Shown in pieces: positions 13,201 through 28,200 of a stretch of DNA of 64,000 bases. The position numbers and the translations under genes are program-made. The stretch is from Acanthochromis polyacanthus (taxonomy: Eukaryota > Chordata > Actinopteri > Pomacentridae). The DNA is taken from NCBI RefSeq assembly GCF_021347895.1, contig NC_067120.1, positions 21,003,361-21,067,360 on the forward strand, in the 5' to 3' direction. A model generated the notes under the pieces. It was not told the origin of the DNA and did no database searches. It worked only from the letters and a program-made list of their open reading frames with translations. How positions within the stretch are numbered: the first letter of the stretch is position 1; the number at the start of each line of letters is the position of its first letter.

Positions 13201-16200
13201 ATATGTTTTAATTATTATTTCTTTATATATTTTTTTCTATTGTTTTCATTTTTTTAGGCAAGAAAATGCTTGTTTTACTGCAAAATAAGTAAAATAACAG
13301 AGATTGCAGAGTCGATCGCTATGACTGAACTTTTGTGCTGCAATGCACCATGGGAGTTTGGGGTGTTGGGGGTTTAAATGTCATTATTGGGGTTTATGTT
13401 AGTGTTACAGTGTTATTAGTGATTGTGTCTTATTGTGTTTTTGTGGTTTTTCAGCCTAGTTAGTTTGGTTAAGTGTTATGCTGTCAGGACGGAGACTGAA
13501 GTTCAGTGTGTTTGATGATTTTATGCCACATTTTCTATGGTGCTTCTCTCTATGTGTGTCAAAATAAAAGCATCTGCCAGTTGCACAGAGTATAAAAGGC
13601 ACATATACTTTCTCCAGCGTCGTTCTTTAATGCAGCTTGCCACAACAATAAATATATAAAAATATCTATCTAAACCAGCGATATAGCAAAACATATGCGA
13701 TACCAAATGCAATTTAAAAATCGGCGTTACAGTGAGCCCGCGAAAAGTAAACTGTGATATGGCGAGGGACCACTGTATACATAGGTAATAACGCACTGTC
13801 TGACAGCAGGCATTCTAGCATAGACGTAAATCAACACATGGACAAACACACAGAGTGGGCTGACGCTGATCCTTAGGGACCCACATATACAGTGGTGAAC
13901 TTGGTCACACAGTTGGGATAATATGTCTGACAAAGAGCCCAGTGGATTGGCTGACAGCTTCCACCGAGCTTGGCTTCACATCCCTAAAGACTTGTCAGTC
14001 ACAGTCGTTGTAGATTAGTGTGTGAATAACGAGGGGTTAGCCAATTACAGCTCCCAACACCCAGGGGCCAAAACCAAAAATCTTAGTGGGACCTTGAGAA
14101 GAAAAAAAAAAGTAACTTCCAATCCCTTTTGCCCAACATGGCTGCTCAATAGTGAGGGGACAAACCTTTATTTGTGTGGTAATGGAACGTAGTATACTTC
14201 CCACGACAGAAAAAATGAAAAGAAAAATGAGGTTGGGAGGGGGTGAAGAGTTTGGCAGCTGCGAATGTTGTTTCCTCCTTCAGAGCTCGCTTATCTGCAA
14301 TCTGAGCTGCTCACTCTTAAAGGCAAAGGGTACACAGTTTCTTTTTTGGCAGATTTAAATGTGATGGTGCACCATCTGTGTAGAGCATTTTCTTCACTTA
14401 AGCATTAAGCTATTTTTGTAAATGACTTGAGGTCCTTTCTAGAAAATATTTGAAGAATACAGTTTGCGAGTGCATAGAGATGGCATCATTTTCATGATTC
14501 ATGAAATGTCATAACAGTTGGCTGCACTATGTTTACAATCCACCATGTTCTCTTGTTTTATAGCTAGTAAAAAATATTCAAAGATTGGTCACATGACAAA
14601 CATTTATTGACTCTGATTTTAATGCTTACCATCACAGGTGAAGGTTACTGGCTGCTGAGATTCAGAGATTTCAATAGAAACCTTGACAGAGCAGTTATTG
14701 TCACCTCCACTGTCTCTCTGGGCGATGACAGGGCTGAGGACGAAGCCGGGGTTGGTTGCAATGTCGCCATGAGGAAATTTGGAACGCAGGCTGGTGGAAA
14801 AAAAAGGAATCACAGCAGAAACAGAGTCAGTGTTTTTTTCACCCCATTTTTTAGTTTACTTGGCCAGCAAAAACATATTAGGCGAAGCTAAGTCCAGCCA
14901 GGCGTATGAATCAGATCACTTGGATGAAACTATTGAATGCAGCAAGGCCAGTCTAACAGAAGAACTAAATGGAGGAAAGAAAGCAAAGAGAAAATAAGAG
15001 CAAATATGAAGAGAATTCATTTTTATGTGCAGGTTATATAAAAAACATTGGAAATTTATAACTTCTACCCTGAACTACTAAATAGAAAATAACTACCTCC
15101 AATAAGTCATCACTCTGCTTGTGATGTTGAGTCTGATACCATTTGCTTGATGATAAAGATGCCATGAAAATATATTATTTCTGCACACCACTAAAAGAGT
15201 AGTCAAGTTCCTGATAACTGCAGGCTGTGGAAAGCGTTAATGGGTGGATGACAGCGGGCGTTTACTTTTTCATGAATATGAAAGTGATTCCCCAAGCGCA
15301 GCTTCATCACCGCTCCACCCAAAGTAACCACTAGAGTGAGAAATTCTGTACAGCCACAGGAAATGAATAGAACTGCAAAACATGCAATTATGTGCATACG
15401 TGTATGAATCTCTGTAAGCGTGCATTTGCACTCATAAACAAGAAAAAAATGCTGTATTTGCTAAAAGCAGCAGTTGCAACATGTAGCTTTTTCAAAGAGT
15501 AGCGAGAGAACTCTACAAAATAGCTAAAATTTTGCATGTGTTTACTGAATTTTTTTGTCCCAAAGCTGTAGCTCTGTACACATAGATGTATGTTATAAGC
15601 AACTAACATTATTACAGAATTATTACATAACTAGATCTGAAACAGGTTATTGTAATGATACAGCTAAGTACAAGACAAATTGGAATTTAATTACATCTGT
15701 ATCTAATTGAACTATTTCCTGACAGTTTAGGAACAGAGTCCAGATAGCGCTTATTGCTGTTGTTAATGTCGAGTAATATCATTATGGCTGTCACCATGTC
15801 ACATTTTCACAAATCTAGCATGACGATCACGGCCAAAGGAATTCACAATAACAATATTGCAGATTCTTCAGATATTTAACGACAGCTACATGACAACATG
15901 ATAAATACAATGAATCTTTAACTTAGTTTACTGTGTGTTTATAGGCAAATGAATTACACTTAAAGTATGGATGTCATGTTATATAGAAAGAATATGTAAC
16001 CATAACTGTACTGAACGTTGTTCATATGTTGGTGGATCTACCAGACACTTACTGGTGCTGGATAATTTACAATATTAACATCATTGTTTTGTTTTTTGAA
16101 ATAACACAGCTGTTGTCAATACAATATATCTCATAAGAGCGCTAATATGGGCAATAGTTAACGTTGCCTGTAGGTGGCGGTGTTCTTTCTCTGTAGGTGG

Positions 16201-19200
16201 CGCAGTTGGCATCTGTTAAGCTAATCCAACGATAACTGAATGGCTCCCCCTTGTGACAAATCTGTAGCCTGCCAAATATATGTGCATGAGTGATTTAAAG
16301 GCTACTTCTATATTTACATCCAAATTATTATCAAGACGCGAAGAAGGTCGATAACAGGAAGTAAGTAAGGATCTTACGCTGCTACGTCTTCACAGAAGCC
16401 GACAATCTCCAGGTTCTGAGCGTCCTGTTCCTCCATGGCGACATTCTTTACCAAACCTTTTCCTTTGTCCTGCAGAAGCAAATAAACACACAAACACACA
16501 GTCAATGAACTGGAATATACCTGAGCAACCTGCCAACAAACTTCAAAACGAAAGAAGCAGGCCAGATAGAAACAGGCAGGACACAAAGAAAGGAAGTTGC
16601 TTTATATGATCTTAGACACAATTTTTCTTGTATAGAATGTCCACATTAAATCTCATTATATCTGTTTAACAGCAAAGGCTATGGACAGCATTGTTTAAGG
16701 TTGTTAAGGTGATTTGTGTTTCGGGATTGTTGAAGGGGCAGCTTTATTAAAAACACCCCAGAGCTATGAATCCTACAGAGTGAAAAACATGTTGGCAAGG
16801 GCAAAGACTTGACACGCATATACATTTTCAGTTCTTTTATGCTGCTGTCTCCTAAACTCTGATAAAGCATTAGTTTGACATTTAATTAAGGTTAAGTTGT
16901 TTAATGTTGATTTAAACAGTGTCTCTTGCACACATTCCAGAGGATGGGTTAGCTTATTGTTATGTCAGAAAAAAATTTCACAATACGAGGAGAAGATCTT
17001 TCACTACATCCATTTTTTACTCATAAATATTTTAATAATTGAGTTGAAAGAGCTGTAAATCTGTTTCTTTCTGTCTCTCACACACAGAGGCAAATCCCGA
17101 GACACGTCCCCTGGGAATAACTTGAAGAGATTCGAGGAAGTTGGCCTAATGCCGGGAACTCTCAGCTACACTCTGCTTTTTACTGCCGTCTGACTGCCAG
17201 CAACTGAGGAATGTGCTTCCTGTAGAACAGGAAATGAGAAGCGAAAGGACTCCGCCTCTTCCTGTGCCAGGCTCTGAGCTGTCTGCAAAAGTGCTCAGTC
17301 ATGGCTCGGATATCTGTGACTCTGACATCACTCCCAACAAGGGAGAGAGCAGCGTGAAAGCAAGCGAAGCAGGGAAGAACCGGAATGAAAGAAATGTTTG
17401 GAATGCCATAACCGAAGTTTATTCCTCCCTTTCGAGATTTCTACTGGATTCTGAACACAGAGGCTTTTGATCCACCGACAGCTTGTCAAGTGTTGGGTCA
17501 ACCTGACTTCTACATCTCATTTTACAGAAAAACTACATGCTGTTGATGATCAGTTCTCAATAACATCAAGGAACATAACCGGTACAGCATCTTGAGGTGG
17601 TCTTGGAATCAATCTGAATTGTTTTATACATACTGCAATGAGCTGATTTTCATTTGTTGTAATAAATGTCAGACTTCAAATTGCTTGTCCTGTCTGTTAA
17701 AAACTTAAAAACATTCCGTTTACAACCACAGCAAATAACAGACAGAAAAAAAATCCTCAAATGGTAAAATTTGGAATCAGAAACCGCTTGACACATCAGG
17801 CTTACTGATTATTATGCTCTGCCCAACTAACTCAATACTGTCCTGCTTGTTTCAGTTCAACATAAAATGCAGTCAAATAATTGTGCCCCTTTTAAGTCGC
17901 CTGGGCATCATTTCTGTAATTCTCACCTTCTGTCTGAGAAGCCCCGTTTTAGCCCCTCTTCAAGACTCCCCTTCCAAATAGCCCAACGTGTTTGGATTGG
18001 TCAGCTGGTTTGACAAAAGCAAAACTACGTTTGTTTTGTGCAGAAACCCCAGAGAGATGTAAGCCTAACAGAAGTGGATGCAGCAGGAAACATTGGCGGA
18101 CCCTTAGGAAGCTGTTTATCTGTTGTTTTCAAGTGGGCCAAAGAAGCTGCTAGGCAGGTGTTATGCAAATGTGCTACATAATGACCTAAATAAGAAACAG
18201 AAGACAAGCCTGGACTTTAAACAAGGCATTTCAGGCAGGTAAGAAACAGTGTTTTATGCTGGACAAAATACCTCTCTTTAGCATGGACTTTGAATTTGGT
18301 TAGTTTACAGACCTAATGCATGCACAAAAAACATATAAAAAGGAAATAAGTAAACCTATTAGCATAATGTAGGCTCTTTAAGTATTTCAAATTAACCATA
18401 GCGGCTCTGGTTCAACTCTGTCCAGTCTCACTGTTGTATGATGGACCTCTTTTTCTCCGCCCTTTGTTTCCTGTCAACTGTCACTGTCAAATAAGTCAAG
18501 GCAAAAAAAAAAAAAGAAGTTCAACATGGTTCACCCAAACTATCTTTTAAATCATAACTGTGCAGGCCAAAGAACAGAGACCTCCTGTTAAAAGCTGACC
18601 TGACATAACACCAGGAGACGAATATCTCTCGACAGCATGGAGCGTGGAAAGGAGGCCAAAGCCTGAAACCAAACCACCTGCATCTCCAACCAGAGGACAG
18701 AGGAGACTGGGTTCTTGCTTTTATGATTTCTGTCATAAACTGTCAAGCTTCAAATGGCAGTCAGTGTTTGAATATTACTGTTTACATATTACTGCACAGT
18801 AATTACAAATCCTTGAGTCAATTTGTGTACACTTTCCAAATATGTGCAGCAACCTTGGTTGAGCAGAGGAAAAATATAAATCAAGTAGCACAGAGAGGTG
18901 ACAGAGATTAAGAGAATGAGAAAGGCAGGAAGTAAAAAACAAAAAACAAAACTGAGGATCAAAGTGAGGGAGACAAAAAAAGTTGGGAAGGAAAGAAAGA
19001 CAAAACCACTGGAGCACGAGAAAGCCAGCAAGAAACGAGTCCAGCAGAGCACATCAACAGTGTTTGTTTGGAGTCAGGCCTGCTTCAGCAAAAACAAACA
19101 TGGGTAGGCAATCCAATGAGGCCATGTCTAGCTGATTGTCACACTACAACACACACAGACAGACACACACACATTCAAACATGCACACACACACACACAC

Positions 19201-22200
19201 ACACACAGTGGGCTGTACAGTAGGACAGGACCGCCTTTGTTCCACTCGATCGATTTTGTCGCACCCGGACTGAGAGCTCCGGGTGTCAGAAGTCATGGGA
19301 ACAACTTCATGTAACTCACACGGTGACTAATCTTTCATCCTGTCTCTGCTTTCCTTGGTTGTGTCTCACTGCTCATTTCAATACTGGGAACACACTGTAC
19401 AGCATACAGGAAGATTACAATATCAGAGTGGCTAGTCATAGAGTGAATGTTGTGGTATGGGATGAACTGAGCAAGTCACATCAAACCTCTCACCGTCTCA
19501 GTCAGATTAGTCATGTCTTCTATAGTTCAATTCATCTCTATGTAGTGGAATCAGGGCAAATCTCAAGAGATTCTTGTAGTTTGGGCTGGTTGCTGACAGA
19601 AACCTAAATGCAAATGACTATAATCTACAAAAGTCAGTTGCCGGATTTGATAAGTCTTAGTCATGCTTTTTAAACCCTAACTATACAGCACTACTATGTA
19701 CTATGCATGTACAGACTAACAAAATCCCTCTTACAGCATAGAAGCAGAGAATTTAAATAACACTAACTTCATCTTTGTGAATTTCTTCCAGTTTTCTTAC
19801 GATGGCTTTACTTTATGAAATTTTCCATTCTTGGAGAAGACAACACATTTGAAATCTTTCAACACTCTTCAAATTGGGGGTCTGATATACCAGTGCAGAC
19901 AACTGTGCCGATTAAAGTCTGAAAAAGAGTTTCTTTTCGTCCTGGGTGTCCTAAATCATTTACTTGGCTACATTCTGTCCCCGAGTGAGACACAATCAAT
20001 TATGAAACATGTGATTCCTGGTCCTACAAAATGACACAGATGTGAAAGTATTCATGCTATTTTTCTTGGCTAGCATAAGCCTTTTGGTTCACTTAGAAGG
20101 ACTATTATGCAACTTTTTAGGCACATTGAATGATGACAAAACATTTCTAGAAATCTGTTGGAAAGACGTACTATGACCTTGAATATTTGCTTTTTCCAAC
20201 GAGTGCATGAAGATGATGACTGTGACGCCCACATTACTGTATACTTGTCTGCATTTTTTTTAAATGGTTCTGAAAGATTCAAATATCAAATATCAATAGT
20301 CAATATCACTTTTCCACAATGTAGACAAAAAACATGGCAACATTCAAGGACTTTCTAATATTGCTGGTGTTGAGATCACAACCACAAGCTTAAACCTGTA
20401 TTCCTCCTACTGATCAGCAGAAGGTGACTTCTGGTTCCAAAAAAGTCTGATTGTATGAAAGTCTGAAGGAAAATACCTCACTTCTCTCTGGATCTGCTAC
20501 CTTTTCATGTATTTTCGTAATGATTTTACAGTCTTAATTGCTAATTCAAGCCTCCTTCAATAAAGCACGATGCTCATGTTGTAAATTATGGTCACATTTT
20601 CAGTAAGCAAGGGCACTGTGGCAAGTTGAACAGATTCAGCTTTGTGAAGTTCATGCAAATGTGCAGTGAAAATTGAGTGTATCTGCAGCCTGAAGGTGTC
20701 AGAATGTTCTGCCCTTAGTGCTTGTCAGATGGTCAAACAGCAGGTGAACCTCCTTATCCCACATCTTTCTGAAGTCAGCATTTGAATTAGATGGTGATGA
20801 AAGCCTTAGGAAAAGACTCTCTGAAATCTGCTGTCATTTCAACAATTTATTGGCGCCTCATCTCTCTGACAGCAGGCTTTTTTTTTTGCCTCCTGGAGGA
20901 TTTTCCATGATCTGTCCACTGTTAGCACTAGAGAACAATGCTTGTATAAGTGAGCTCCAGTTTGGCTTGTTGTGTTGAATGCACACAAGGACAGAGATGC
21001 ATGTGCACAGAGGAAGCAATACGTCGTCGTGCCAATGGTTTCACACTACTACACTGATCAATAGGTAGCAGCAACGCACAAAGGAATGCAGCAAAAATCC
21101 AGCTAATCACCCACATACAAGTATGTTTTGTATTCATGACAGTTCAAGGCTTTGTTATGGAGCCAACAATCTAGACCAGTGTAGTAGTTGCATACAAAAA
21201 GGAGTTAATAAATTGATTTAAAATACAGCAAACAAAGAAACATAAAAGAAAAAAAAAACAATATTTTTATCAGTATGGTGGATGACGCTTTTCAATGCTC
21301 TTCAAGCAAATTATTTTTATTTTAATTAACAAATTTTATAGCTCATGATATCAAGTTGCTCACTAACTGAATCAAGACCAGTTGGCTTCAACTGTACAAC
21401 TCCCAAAGGCTTTTCATGTTTTCTGCTGATACACTGGATCAGACATTAAAAAAGGCCTTTCTCTACAGAGCAAACAGTGAGCTTCAGGAACTTTTTGTTT
21501 TCTCCAATGGGACACAAACACACAGAGAAGCCTGACTAAGAAGTGAAAGGCCGACCACAGCTTCATCTGGTGGCTGCTGGTAATTCCATGCCCAGCATCA
21601 GTACTGAGTTACAGTACACATCCAGACATCAGAGAACTAATTACGTCTGTGCCCGCCAAAGGAGAATAACCCCAGTCTGCCAAAACGAAACTTGCACTCA
21701 AATAGTCCCTAGCAACTGTCGATGTCTGATCAGTCAACAAGTTCTGAGAAGCTACACAGCAACTTCTAACCTCCTAGTACAATGTGGTAGCCTCGATCAG
21801 ACTGTAGCTGTATGAGAAGGGGAAAACTGTGTTTAAATATTAAGCCATATTTCACTCTCACCATGAAAGCAACCTACAAGAGTCAACTCAGTGCAAGAAC
21901 AAAGTACTACAGTCCAGGGTTCATTTTACAGTATTAATTCATTCAGGAAATACTAAGTGATGCGGTCATGCTGTTCCAGCAATTACAAAAGGGATATTGA
22001 CTGATTTTAATGGATTGTGAATTTGCAGCAGCTCCCGTCAGCTAAAATGTTTTGGCTGCATATGCAAGCAAAGTTTTCTAAACACTTCAGTTTGGATTAA
22101 CCTTCATCAGAAAGACTAAGTGACTCTGAGAAGAGTTGAGGGTTACATCAGAGGAACTAACTGCTGTGAAAACACTAATCTACTTCTTCTTTCAATAAGG

Positions 22201-25200
22201 AAGTGACTAGTGGCTATCCAACTCATATTTCCTGTGACAAAGTGAAATCCTTGCCTTAGAAAACAATCATAAAGCAGAAACTACAGTCATGTGTAGAGAA
22301 AGTTCTCCAAAACAATGCTTAATTCATTGCATTCCGATAAGACTTGTTTGCAAGGTTTTTATTGTGTGGAATAGTATCTGCATTCTACCTGCTTGCTCAC
22401 TGCATCTTCCACAATACTTCTCCTGTTTTCTGCCAGTAAACAAGGTCGACGGTTAGGAGACACAGAGCTGTTTGCCCAGTGAGTCACACATTTAACTGGA
22501 ATCCATGTCACATCCCTGCATTGCAGCATCTCCTAAGCCTGCATTTGTCTGATGGGAGAAAATTTGGTGTGTGCTAAGTATGTTGCAGCATCTTATACTA
22601 GTGCACAAGGTGTAATTAAACAGCTACAAAAGAAAACGAGGCAGAGTCTGGAGTGGGACGGTGAGGAGGTGTGAGACATGTGGGGGAAGAAAGGATTTGA
22701 CTGTGTATTAAGTTTTTAAAAAATACTGAGCATGTCAGTATTATGCAAATTTCTCTTTCTCTCTCACACACACACAGTGCTCTTGAATCACCACACATAT
22801 TCTGAAAAGAATCGGCCAGCAGGTAATTTTCACGGAACAGGGCAAGAGCAAGCAGGCATACACGTGCTCAGCCAATCAGCAACAAAGTAATTCAACGTGT
22901 TTTCACACGACACCACAGAATCTGATCTACTCTCTGATAACAGCTCTCACACTGTCCATCATTAGCATTTATTACTGAAATTGACCAATTTACGCTCTAA
23001 ACAATGTATTAAACCATCATAATTTCACTCATTTCAGCATACAATTTTACACCAACAAACAGCCTTTGTGTTTTCATATACTTTCCAGCTCTCTGCAGAG
23101 TTCTGTTCAGTTTCTGACAGTTCATGCACACATCTGAATCAAGTGTGAGGTTAATTAATTTGAATGTGTCTCAAACTAGAAGTGGTGAAAGATGCATTAA
23201 CGTTTAGTGTTGCCCTGCAAACTGTAACAGCAAGGTCTGAACAGGTGTTTGTGCTGTGAGGCGTGACGGCTGTGCTAAAGGCAGAGATATTTTTTAGACT
23301 ATCACTAAACTGTGATTATCTTGAACCTATGGCTTTACTTCCAAAGGCCAAATGAAAGGTTTAGTAACCAGGCAATGCAGGTTGACAATTCTTTAAGAGA
23401 CTGAGAACAATGGAAGAAGTAAGGTGAAAAGGGTCTTAAGCATACACAATCTATAGCTACAAGTAATAAACTGAGTGTGAAGACAGAAAGAGCAAGACAT
23501 ATCAATTTAGAGGCAGAGAGAGGAGTAGGAGACAAATGGATGAATAATAAAGAGCAAACGAGGACTTTAAGAAAGAGACATAAGGTTAAGGTGGGGTGAC
23601 AGAGAGAGGAAGAGGGGTAGACTTGACAGCAGATAGCTTGATTCTCGAAGCTCAAGCTCATTTGTTCCATTTCATACTCCTCTGCCCACACGACCACATC
23701 TTACAGTACATTCTTGCCAACAATAACAAGGCTTGGCAAATTCAGGCTGACTTACAGTCATCCAAACACTCATCTTGGAAATAATGGTATTGAAAAAAAG
23801 AACTCATGTGACATAACTGCAATGAAAAAAAAAAGTAAAATAATATAATCATGCCTTGGGGAGTGTGTGGTGACCTTTTCTGGTTCAAACAGCTCCCAAA
23901 ACTGTGTGCTATTAAGTGGAGAAAATTTTTGCAAAGGTAGCGAGACTTGTTCTGTGGCTTGTACAAACATATCAGCTTACACTTAGTCAACTTGCAACCA
24001 CAGTGCAACTCAAAGCTGCTGTGCTGATGAAGGCTTCATTAAGCTTTTAGAGGAAGGGTGCAGAGGTGTCTGATGTCTGGATGTGTGCTGTAATTCAACA
24101 CCAGTGTCTCTGTGACAATCAGCCTACATACAGCCTGTATTGGTTAAATATGTCTGTTGTCATCACATATTTATCGATTCAAAGTTGTGGCAACGAAGTG
24201 GGTGATCTATAGATCGAGAATAGCATGCAGTTTCATATCAGCAGATTTTTAAAGCAAGTTACATCACCCTCATGCCCATGATTGCCTTTTGTCCTCTGGG
24301 ATTTGTTCTCTTACACAGAATATTGAAGCAGCGCTCTTTGATAACACTAATGGATCTTATATTTTTGCAGTCCTTAACCCCATTCTGTATTAATGCCCTG
24401 TGAGTCATTAATAGACTTTTCAAATGAGTATGCATTTCCATACAATGGCACTAAACAATGATTAAGTAACTAAACGCAAGACAGATTCAGTTCCAAGATT
24501 AACCAAGTTCAAATAAGTGTCAAATGACTGTAAGCTTATCTGTTATATTTCATAGTGAAAATGCAGGAAAACACTCCAAAACAATTTACCATCGACAATC
24601 TAACTGCATGCTTTCAAAAATGCTTTGGAACAATGTAAATAATACAACATGTGTATGCAAAAACTATGCGCAAACACTAGCTTAAAGGAAAGCAAGACAA
24701 CTATTTTCAAAGGACTTCAGGGTATTTTAGTGTTTCCTGGGGAAGAAGGCCAAAACTCGACAATACACTGTCCTCCACCAAGACGTGTGGAGGGCAGTCT
24801 GTTAAACTCACTGGCCCGAGAAAAAGACAGCTTTCAGTGGTTTAGTAGCTGCTGTGTATAGTCACTGTGGTTTGAAGTCTAGTTTCATTATCATTTTCTT
24901 GTTTTTATGCAGATCTAAGACACATCCGCCTCGCTGTTTTCCGACTGTCCTCTTTAACTGTGCTGTTATACTCTTTGTACTGAGCTACCATGTTTACAAA
25001 CTTAAGACTTCAACCTACCGCTTCAAATCCATAAAATGTTCCTCCCACAAACTACGGGAAGACTTTATTATCAAGCAGATATTGAAAGTGCTGACTTTGT
25101 GCCTGCATCACAGGTTATAATCACAGCTGCTCAAAGTACAGCACACGTATGAAAACTGACATACAGCATGTCGTTCTACTGAGTTTAATGAGAGTGGAGC

Positions 25201-28200
25201 TGGCACAGTAGCTCATGAGGCCGATTTGTTAGGTCATTCTGTTGCTGCTGTAGGGCACAGGGGACCTGTAAGGACTTGTTCCTGTTTATAACAACATGGG
25301 CGCCGACTGCCAGCCGAGCAGATAGAACAAGAAGAACAAGCAAACTCACAGCCCATCATGACGCCACACAAAGATCGTAGACACAGCAGATGCAGATAAA
25401 AAGTGAGAGTGTGAAGGGACATATCTGAAGAACACTGAGCTAAAAAGGCTCAAGTTACACAACACAGTCGTCTCACCAGCAAGCACATGCGTGAACCTAG
25501 ACATAACATACAGGCAAGAGTAAACAAGCACCGTTTCATCCTTTCAAGGAAAAGGACATTCCTCAACCCTGAAAGACACAGCTGGGTGTACAGACTGGAC
25601 AAGATGTCTTGATGAGAGGTAAAGTATACGTCTGTAGAGTCCCACACATGGACTTAAAAGACAAAGTGGAGCAGAACATTAAAGCCTGAGGCAGGTCTTG
25701 TTTATAACTTTTCCCACAAGATTTCTTTAATTTCTTCTTTCTTTTTTTTTTACTTTCCCACATCATGATCTTTCCCAACACAATGCTCAAATTGTGTCAA
25801 ATTTCCCGGTGGGCTGCAACCATGGGAAATTCTGGAAGTCAGGGGTTGTACAGTGCTGTGAGGCTAATTATCACTTTGGTGTGAGAAACATGTCACAGTG
25901 ACCAATTGTTTGGTCATGACACATCACAACACAATGAGCAGGAAGTGGACGTCTCAATAACCGTAACAAAAAAAAAATGGACACAATGTTCAATAGAACA
26001 GCCCTTAAATATCAAGACCAATAGTTACACACTGTGGAATTTCTGACTGCTGGTGGTAATTCAATACAATATTTTAATGAGAGGGTCCACACACGCCTCA
26101 TTTCTACCTACTCTAGACAGGTCTCACCTCAAAGGCCCCCATGTAAACACCCTAGAGGAACTTTTTGAGTATCTGAAAAGCACTTCTAATGAAGCATGTT
26201 AAAAGCTTTTATTTCCAGGCAGGAGACTGACAGCTTCTGGTTCATCAGACTCCCAGATTCTGATGCATGATGACAAATTTACTTATCTGGTATGTGTCAG
26301 TATGGCTGTACTCCTCTACACTGAAAGGTCTTGTCACGTCTAACCATCTGAACTCAGAGCTAGCAGCCAAATGACAGATGGTTGTTCAGTTTTAGTGAAG
26401 AAAAATCTGCAGCAACAATATCCCATGCCATTTGCCCACAGCACTGCCCCAAATGAATGCTATAAATATTCATTTCAAGAAATTAGATCACTCCTGACTT
26501 GTATGGCAAAATTAATCACAAAATGTGGTTGAGGGGAAATTGTGGGGTGAAACAGCGGCTAGCTAACCACGGCGAAACACTTAATTACAGAGAGGAGAAG
26601 TAAAAAGGATGCTTTGCTTGTGCTAGTGAATGAATGAGGCACATACTCGTTTGTAAGCAAGATGTGGATGGGTGTCTTCACTGAACAAGCATATCTCTTG
26701 TTCTGACTAAAATTTACTCATACTCACGTTTTGAGAACTGTAATTTTATTTCCCTGTGAATTCGGAAGAAATGTATGTATGCTGTCTACAGTGCTGGCAT
26801 CTTAAAATGCCTAGTCTAGAAAATGGGCATGTTTTGGGATGATAAATGACCAACAATAGCAGTAATAACAGTAGCGAGGTTGTTAGCCCACTGATTCGGC
26901 TATTTTGTTGTGTCCAACTCAGATATAATTGGCAGCGACCTGACAATAAAGACAAACAAGCCCACAACTGTCAAAACACAGAGAACAGTGACAAAGTAGC
27001 AAAAAGGACTGAGGTTTGAAAACCAGAAGTGCCCATTCATAAATACATCTTTAGCTATGACAATGCCACTCTGGAAAGGCCTCTAAACCTCTGCTGACAA
27101 ATCTTAAAGCAAAACAACATTTTCATTCATACAACATTTACATTTCACTGTGTTCCTACCTGATTGTTTGGTTTGTGCTGGGAGGAGGTCCCTGGGATGT
27201 TGAGCGAGTGACTCCTCGTGACGGCGGCTCCTGTTGATGCTCTCCTGTGCTGTGACCGAACTGACAATGAAACTTTCCCCTCCAGTTTGGGGCTGCTGCT
27301 GCTACTACTAGTCCCTTCAGTCTCAAGCACCGCATCCCAAGGATCTCCTGCAGGAACACCTGGTACTGTCTGCGCAGTACCTCCTGATGCCGAGGATGCC
27401 TCCTCATTCTCAGCTTTACGCTTTGTGAGTGGGTCTAGATCCAGCCAGTCAAAGCTCCTGATGTGAGGAGGTTCCATCACTGCTGACTGTTGGGGTGGTG
27501 GGTTGGGTGCCAGAGAGGCTGTGCCTGCTTGAGAGGAATCTACGTCAGTGCTGGCCACTCTGCCATTCTTCAAGTATTCTGAGGTGCTGGCAATCTTGTC
27601 AAACAGTTTTGCCATCTCTGGGTCCACAGTTGGCTGTGGGAAGACCATTGCAGGAGCAGGCTGGATGGGAGTGAAAGTCATGAAAGACTGCTGCTGCGCT
27701 GGCAGTGGCATGAAGGGAGACATGGCTGGAGTGAAACCATTTTGAAATGTGCCTGGCTTGGGGAATGGAGCAGAGGGGAATAGTGGGGCAGGCTGATGGG
27801 TGGGAGTGGACACACTGGAACTAGATGGGGTGGACAAAACAGGTGTCCACTGGCTGCTCTGGAAAGGAGAGGAGCTACAGACATGGCCTCCAGGGTAGGA
27901 AGCACTGAGGTTAAACCCCAGCAGTGATGAAGGGCGGGGCACTTTGCTGTTAGCCCCAAAGTTATCATCAAGTAGGAGCTTTTCAAGCTCCTCATTGGTC
28001 AGCTTGTCCACATCAATATCCCTGAACTTGTCCTGCTCTGCCTGTTTCTTGGTTTCTGGGAAGACAATGAGGTCCTTGTCGGGTCTGTTGGTAGAGGATG
28101 CAGGTTGAGGAGCAGTAGTGGTAGATTTAGATGGTTTTGGTTTGGAGGAGGATGAGGATGCTCCTGGGGAGGATGAGGGTGCTGAAGTTGAAAGAGTGTG

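Noticed and set aside
18723..19107. Lys/Arg-rich plus-strand frame near 18,900-19,107
   Set aside because: Made of a purine-rich stretch (AGGAAAG-type) in pik3c2a intron 2; no start context, splice sites or family.
23335..23697. 120-codon minus-strand hydrophobic frame
   Set aside because: It mirrors an A/G-rich run on the plus strand; pyrimidine-rich antisense gives Leu/Ser/Phe-rich frames by chance.
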